Below are positions 60,098-64,000 of a stretch of 64,000 bases of DNA, in pieces (within the stretch, counting starts at the first letter, position 1; every line of letters starts with the position of its first letter). Made by a program: the position numbers and the translations under genes. The notes under the pieces are model-generated. The model searched no databases and was not told the DNA's origin. It saw only the letters and a list, made by a program, of their open reading frames with translations. This stretch comes from Paulinella micropora (taxonomy: Eukaryota > Cercozoa > Imbricatea > Euglyphida > Paulinellidae). The stretch lies in the NCBI GenBank assembly GCA_019918135.1, contig WBZZ01002164.1:15001-79000 (forward strand). The letters are read 5' to 3'.

Positions 60098-62784
60098 TCA
60101 CATACGACCACGTCCACGTCCACGTCCACGTCCACCCGCAGCACGACGTGCGCGGCGACGTCCGCGCAAACGGATTCCTGAGTTACGCATTCTCCAACTT
60201 GCGTCGGAGCGATCTGAATCATCTACAATATGGATAGCATCATGTTAAGGAGGAGAAGAACAAGAAGAAGAAGAAGAAGAAGAAGAAGAAGAAGAAGAAG
60301 AAGAAGAAGAAGAAGAAGAAGAAGAAGAAGAAGAAGAAGAAGAAAACTAATACCATGCTTTTCTTCCTCTGAACCAGAAGATCGATCAGACGATGAGTCA
60401 GTTGATGAACTGGAAGATGAAGTATCAGATAAGTCATCCTCTGAATCTGCCACTGGTTCTGCAGGCTGAGCAGCACCAAGCTCTTCTTCCTCAGGGAACC
60501 CACAGTCGCATCGTTCGAAATGGTTCCACGCTTGTTCAATAAGCTCTGCCTTCTTGAACTGTTTCCGATCGGAGTTTTGCGTTGCAACACCATGCATTCT
60601 CATCCATGATTTCAATTCGCTAACTACCATCTGCTTGGACGCAAATTGCTTTTTTTCCTCTGACGATCTTAGCAACGTGAGAATTTTCCGCCAAGGCTCA
60701 GAAGCATTTCCAAATGCTAAATCCTGCTCCTGCTTTTCTTCGCTAGTAAGCTGTCTTGCACCACGCCATCTCGGGTGAGCTGGAGGACGTCCTTCATTAA
60801 CAAAATAAGTGCGTGGTAAGGACAGCAGCTCTTCATCGGTCAAACGCGTAAGTGCGTTCATTTTCTCCTGTCGTTCTTGAGGCAACTCCATCCAATTTAC
60901 AGGTAGCTCGTCGATCAATCGAAATTCTGCTCTCCATTCCTTGCCTTTTGCATCGACACAGGACATATGAGCAGGACGGCCGGGCAGGCCGCCTTCGAAG
61001 TAATCTCCATCCACCTCTACTCTGGTCAAATTTCCACCTGCTAACATTTCCTCCACATGTGCTCGCTCATCCGGCCCTAGGTATTTAGTAGCCAAAGCAC
61101 GAATATCCTTCTTCAGGCGCGGATTGACGAAGTAGCCGACTGGAAGCTTGGGAGGCATGTCGGTCGCTGTCATAAATAGAGAGAGAGATAGATAGATAGA
61201 ACGAGAGAAAGAGAGAGAGAGAGATATATATATATATATAGAGAGAGAGAGAAAGAGAAAGATAGATAATATTATTACCGGGGCGTCCGATAAACAAATT
61301 GATCGGTTCTCCTCTGGGATCATCACGCACTCCATGAAAATCCTGTGCGTCTCCCCAAGTAGCGATCTCTACAGTCGGCAAAGCGTCAGGATCTTTCTTG
61401 GTGATTCTATATGCCAAGGGTTTGTTGTAGTTTTTGAAACTCTTGTTCATACACGGGCTAAAATGAGTCATCCAGTCGTAGTTACATCCGAGAACAACCA
61501 GCACATGCCTCTTCTTGTGCTGCTTCTTGAATGCAAGAATGAGCTTTAATAACGCTTGAGCGATGTTAGTTGTCAGGAAGGTGCTCTTCCACCCGATATC
61601 CATAACTCGAAATTCCTGATCATCTCCATCGTGCCCGTGCCCTGGTGGCTTGCGATGTGACTCTACTTGGAAACGGATTCCTCTGTCAACGACATTGAGC
61701 CCAAGGAAACCCAGCATCGCCCACGCGGTGTTATCACCAGCTCCGTCCCACTCAAGATATAATTTCCACGCTTGCATTGTGCGAGGGTTCCAAAGTTGCC
61801 AATGTAAAAGTGCGGCAAGCATAGTAATGTTGCTGTTCGCGCCGTGTTCTACCGCGCCTTCAAGGTACGTCAGAATAAAATGCGTATCGGTAGTGTAGCA
61901 GGTATTGATTCCAACGCAAAGGCGAAACACAATTTTTCCTTTGAAATCTTTCGCGGCGCGGCGGCAAGATGGGATCTTCACTGGCGGTTTCATATCGGCT
62001 GATATGACTGTGGCAGCAAAATCTGCTGGTGCTGCCTTCTTGCGCTGCATGCTGGCAACGCGGCACGCCCTGTGAATTTTGTGATGAAGCCTGCTACGGC
62101 GACGCCATTCTTGAGCTTCTACTTCAGTCCTGAAACCGTTAGAATGATCAGCAGCAAGCTCTGTGCAGATCTCGCATTTTGAGAAATCTCCTTCTGCAAA
62201 ACAAACCTGTAATAAGTAATGATAACGAAAATATGCATAATACCTCTGACAAACTTGACGTGCGGAAAATCCATGCGCCAAACTTTGTTGATCGTATTGT
62301 CTGTCGGAGGATTATTTGGATCAACTCGTTTCGAACAACCAAACCGAAGGCACATATCTTTCCAATTCTCGCGAACATAGTTTTGGACTCCTGCGTCCTG
62401 AGCCATTTCTTGCATCCTCCATATTCCGTCGCTGCATATCTCCGGGTAACTCTCCATGAACTTCTCGCAGAGTAATACTGCTACCACATCTTCTGTTTCA
62501 GGAACGGTTGAGTAGCTTTTTGTCAAAACCTTCGTGTTATTTGCAAGAAGTTTGTGTGCTCTTGACAAAACTTTATCACCGATCCCGTAGATACGCTGCC
62601 AGGCTACTTTGCACACAGCCTCCGTTAAATACATATACTGAAACGATCCAGTTTTTGTTTGAAACGATTCAAGCTGCGAAGCTGCCCAAGAATAAAGCTC
62701 ACTGAGAGTCGATGATGATTGCATTCCTGCTCGATTCGTTAATGAATTTAATTGGATGCATCCCTGTTTGCAGGGAACTCCCAA
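60098..62784 (-). CDS. four-exon transposon-domain (DUF7869-like) protein with RG-rich tail
   Basis: Exons on the minus strand: about 62784-62244, 62193-61279, 61166-60354, 60222-60098. Introns are 50, 112 and 131 bp with GT...AG ends, all phase 1, and splicing joins one frame. Residues after the first junction read E-G-D-F-S-K-C-E-I-C; later L-Y-L-E-W-D-G-A-G-D-N-T...P-P-G-H-G-H-D-G-D-D-Q-E-F, resembling the D...N...GH.H..D..F core of DUF7869 proteins that accompany DNA transposons. Exon 3 is acidic and Ser-rich near its end, and exon 4 is Arg/Gly-rich (G-R repeated) to a TGA at 60098-60100. The start is unclear: no ATG at 62784 (in-frame ATG about 62725), so an upstream exon is possible. 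Intron 3 contains a GAA microsatellite. Confidence 0.65.
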
Positions 62785-63116
62785 TTTTCATAGTGAAATG
62801 ATCAGAAAATGCAGCATGATCTGCAGCACGCAAAGACTTTCCTCCTGGTTCGAGGAGCCCAAGCTGAAAAGAAGGAGGAAGGTATTATCAGCAAAGACTC
62901 CGTAGCCACCACCACGGTGTGCCACATATATCGGCGCCTTGCTAGCCCTCAGCATGGCATACCTAAAGTTTGAAATACACATGAAAAAAATGGCAGCGCT
63001 TCCCGTTAGAGGGAATCACTAAAAAAAAAAAAGGACAGAGAAAGGCTCACTGATAGAAGGCCACACACACTAGCTAGTTATACTAAAGCTAGTATCTATA
63101 CTCCCCTCTTTAAACT
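62785..63116. other. upstream region of the four-exon gene
   Basis: May include an unidentified 5' exon of the gene to its left. Nothing firm seen. Confidence 0.3.
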
Positions 63117-63120
63117 ATGC

Positions 63121-63121
<1 letters not shown>

Positions 63122-63205
<84 letters not shown>

Positions 63206-63316
63206 TAATAATAATAATAATAGATTTATCAGTCAATTGGCCTTTGATCCTGTCGGACATGTGCCTCCATTGGTAGCACGGGGCCGTTCGGTGACGCGGC
63301 TCCGCTCCAAAGACTC

Positions 63317-63398
<82 letters not shown>

Positions 63399-63524
63399 GT
63401 GCTTCTCAGTCAATGGCGAATGCATTTCTGCACATGTGCCTCCATCGTCTCACCCGTGAGGGGAGTACGAAGATTTGACGATAGGCTCTACTGACACCCC
63501 CGCAAGGCAGCTCCAAGCAACAAC

Positions 63525-63591
<67 letters not shown>

Positions 63592-63595
63592 TATT
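63122..63595. repeat. TAA microsatellites with a truncated SINE
   Basis: Three long TAA tracts (63122-63221, 63317-63398, 63522-63590). Between the second and third lies a SINE fragment. Confidence 0.9.
63399..63517 (-). mobile_element. 5'-truncated SINE
   Basis: Matches the tail half of the SINE family (GTGCTTCTC...CGCAAGGCAG). The tRNA-like head and repeat units are missing, as expected for incomplete reverse transcription. Confidence 0.75.
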
Positions 63596-63598
63596 GAA

Positions 63599-64000
63599 GA
63601 GGAAATGCAAAATCATGCCGGTCAGTTTCACAAACTTTTGTGCAGAGTTTTTTCCACAGATTGTTGTGTACAGAAGAAAAGAATAGCATTCCCGCTCATT
63701 CTGAGCTGGGAAAAGAGCGGGAATGCTGTTACATCTTCTCGAAATGTCATGCTCTCAATAAAATCTCTGCACAAAAGTTTGCAAAACAGCAATCCAAAAA
63801 CGAGTTTCATCGAATTGCTGGTTTGTGAAAAATAGATTAAGCTGGGTCGTGCAATGTTAGGAAATGACATTTATAGCTTCAACAAACACGTTGCAGCAGA
63901 AACATGCAAGGGATGACATGAGTTGAGAGTACGTACTAGGAAGGAAATGCAAAATCATGCCGGTCGGTTTTCACAAACTTTTGTGCAGAGTTTTTTCCAT
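63599..64000. repeat. fold-back element and direct repeat
   Basis: GGAAATGCAAAATCATGCCG begins blocks at about 63600 and 63942. In the first block CAAACTTTTGTGCAGAG (about 63631) is inverted at about 63766 (CTCTGCACAAAAGTTTG), and a stronger inner hairpin GCATTCCCGCTC / GAGCGGGAATGC lies at 63688-63725. Suggests a MITE-like element; the second copy runs off the window. Confidence 0.7.

Overview
This is a eukaryotic nuclear genome window. The evidence is many transposons, short spliceosomal introns (50, 112 and 131 bp in the gene at 60.1-62.8 kb), tRNA-derived SINEs, and very long microsatellite and poly-G tracts. The species cannot be named from the sequence. One-exon-per-LRR genes together with a virus-like Polinton suggest an alga or other protist; brown algae are one known group with LRR exon shuffling, but this is inference only.

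Layout. (1) 0-2.67 kb: satellites and the 5' part of a transposase-like ORF. (2) 2671-23780: a 21,110-bp Maverick/Polinton (endogenous polinton-like virus) with 159-bp terminal inverted repeats and a 6-bp CATATT target duplication. It is inserted in that ORF, which resumes in the same frame on the far side. It carries protein-primed DNA polymerase B, a retroviral-type integrase, an A32-like packaging ATPase, an adenovirus-type protease, a double-jelly-roll major capsid protein (frameshifted), a penton, a giant S74-terminated fibre, a membrane protein and several small virion or unknown proteins. Morphogenesis genes lie mainly on the minus strand in the middle and replication/integration genes on the plus strand towards the ends. 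(3) 23.8-29.6 kb: rest of the interrupted transposon, palindromic satellites, a copia RNase H fragment. (4) 29.6-32.8 kb: a decayed piggyBac-like transposon. (5) 32.9-36.2 kb: microsatellites, first LRR-like exons. (6) 36.3-40.2 kb: the most unusual region, an array of 12 palindromic units. Each unit has one 28-residue LRR exon on the plus strand and one on the minus strand, sharing a palindromic GTAC splice-donor site and separated from the next unit by a TGCTACC...GGTAGCA hairpin. A terminal exon follows on the plus strand. (7) 41.8-50.2 kb: an RT-encoding retroelement with about 1.2-kb LTR-like repeats, each containing a SINE. (8) 50.3-59.4 kb: a frameshifted unknown gene, a SINE, a second decayed transposase, a copia element. 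(9) 60.1-62.8 kb: a four-exon gene with an Arg/Gly-rich tail. (10) 63.1-64 kb: TAA repeats, a SINE fragment, a fold-back element.

How things fit together. The Polinton has a full set of replication, integration, packaging and capsid genes, but the capsid frameshift suggests this copy is not intact unless that is a sequencing error. Several of its genes end in a hairpin that overlaps or touches the stop codon, and it is sprinkled with short palindromes whose arms covary, even inside genes. The LRR array looks like a reversible cassette system. Every unit is symmetric for splicing and reading frame, so inverting a unit would swap one LRR for another without breaking the message. One unit is present as an inverted duplicate, and related units sit in both orientations.
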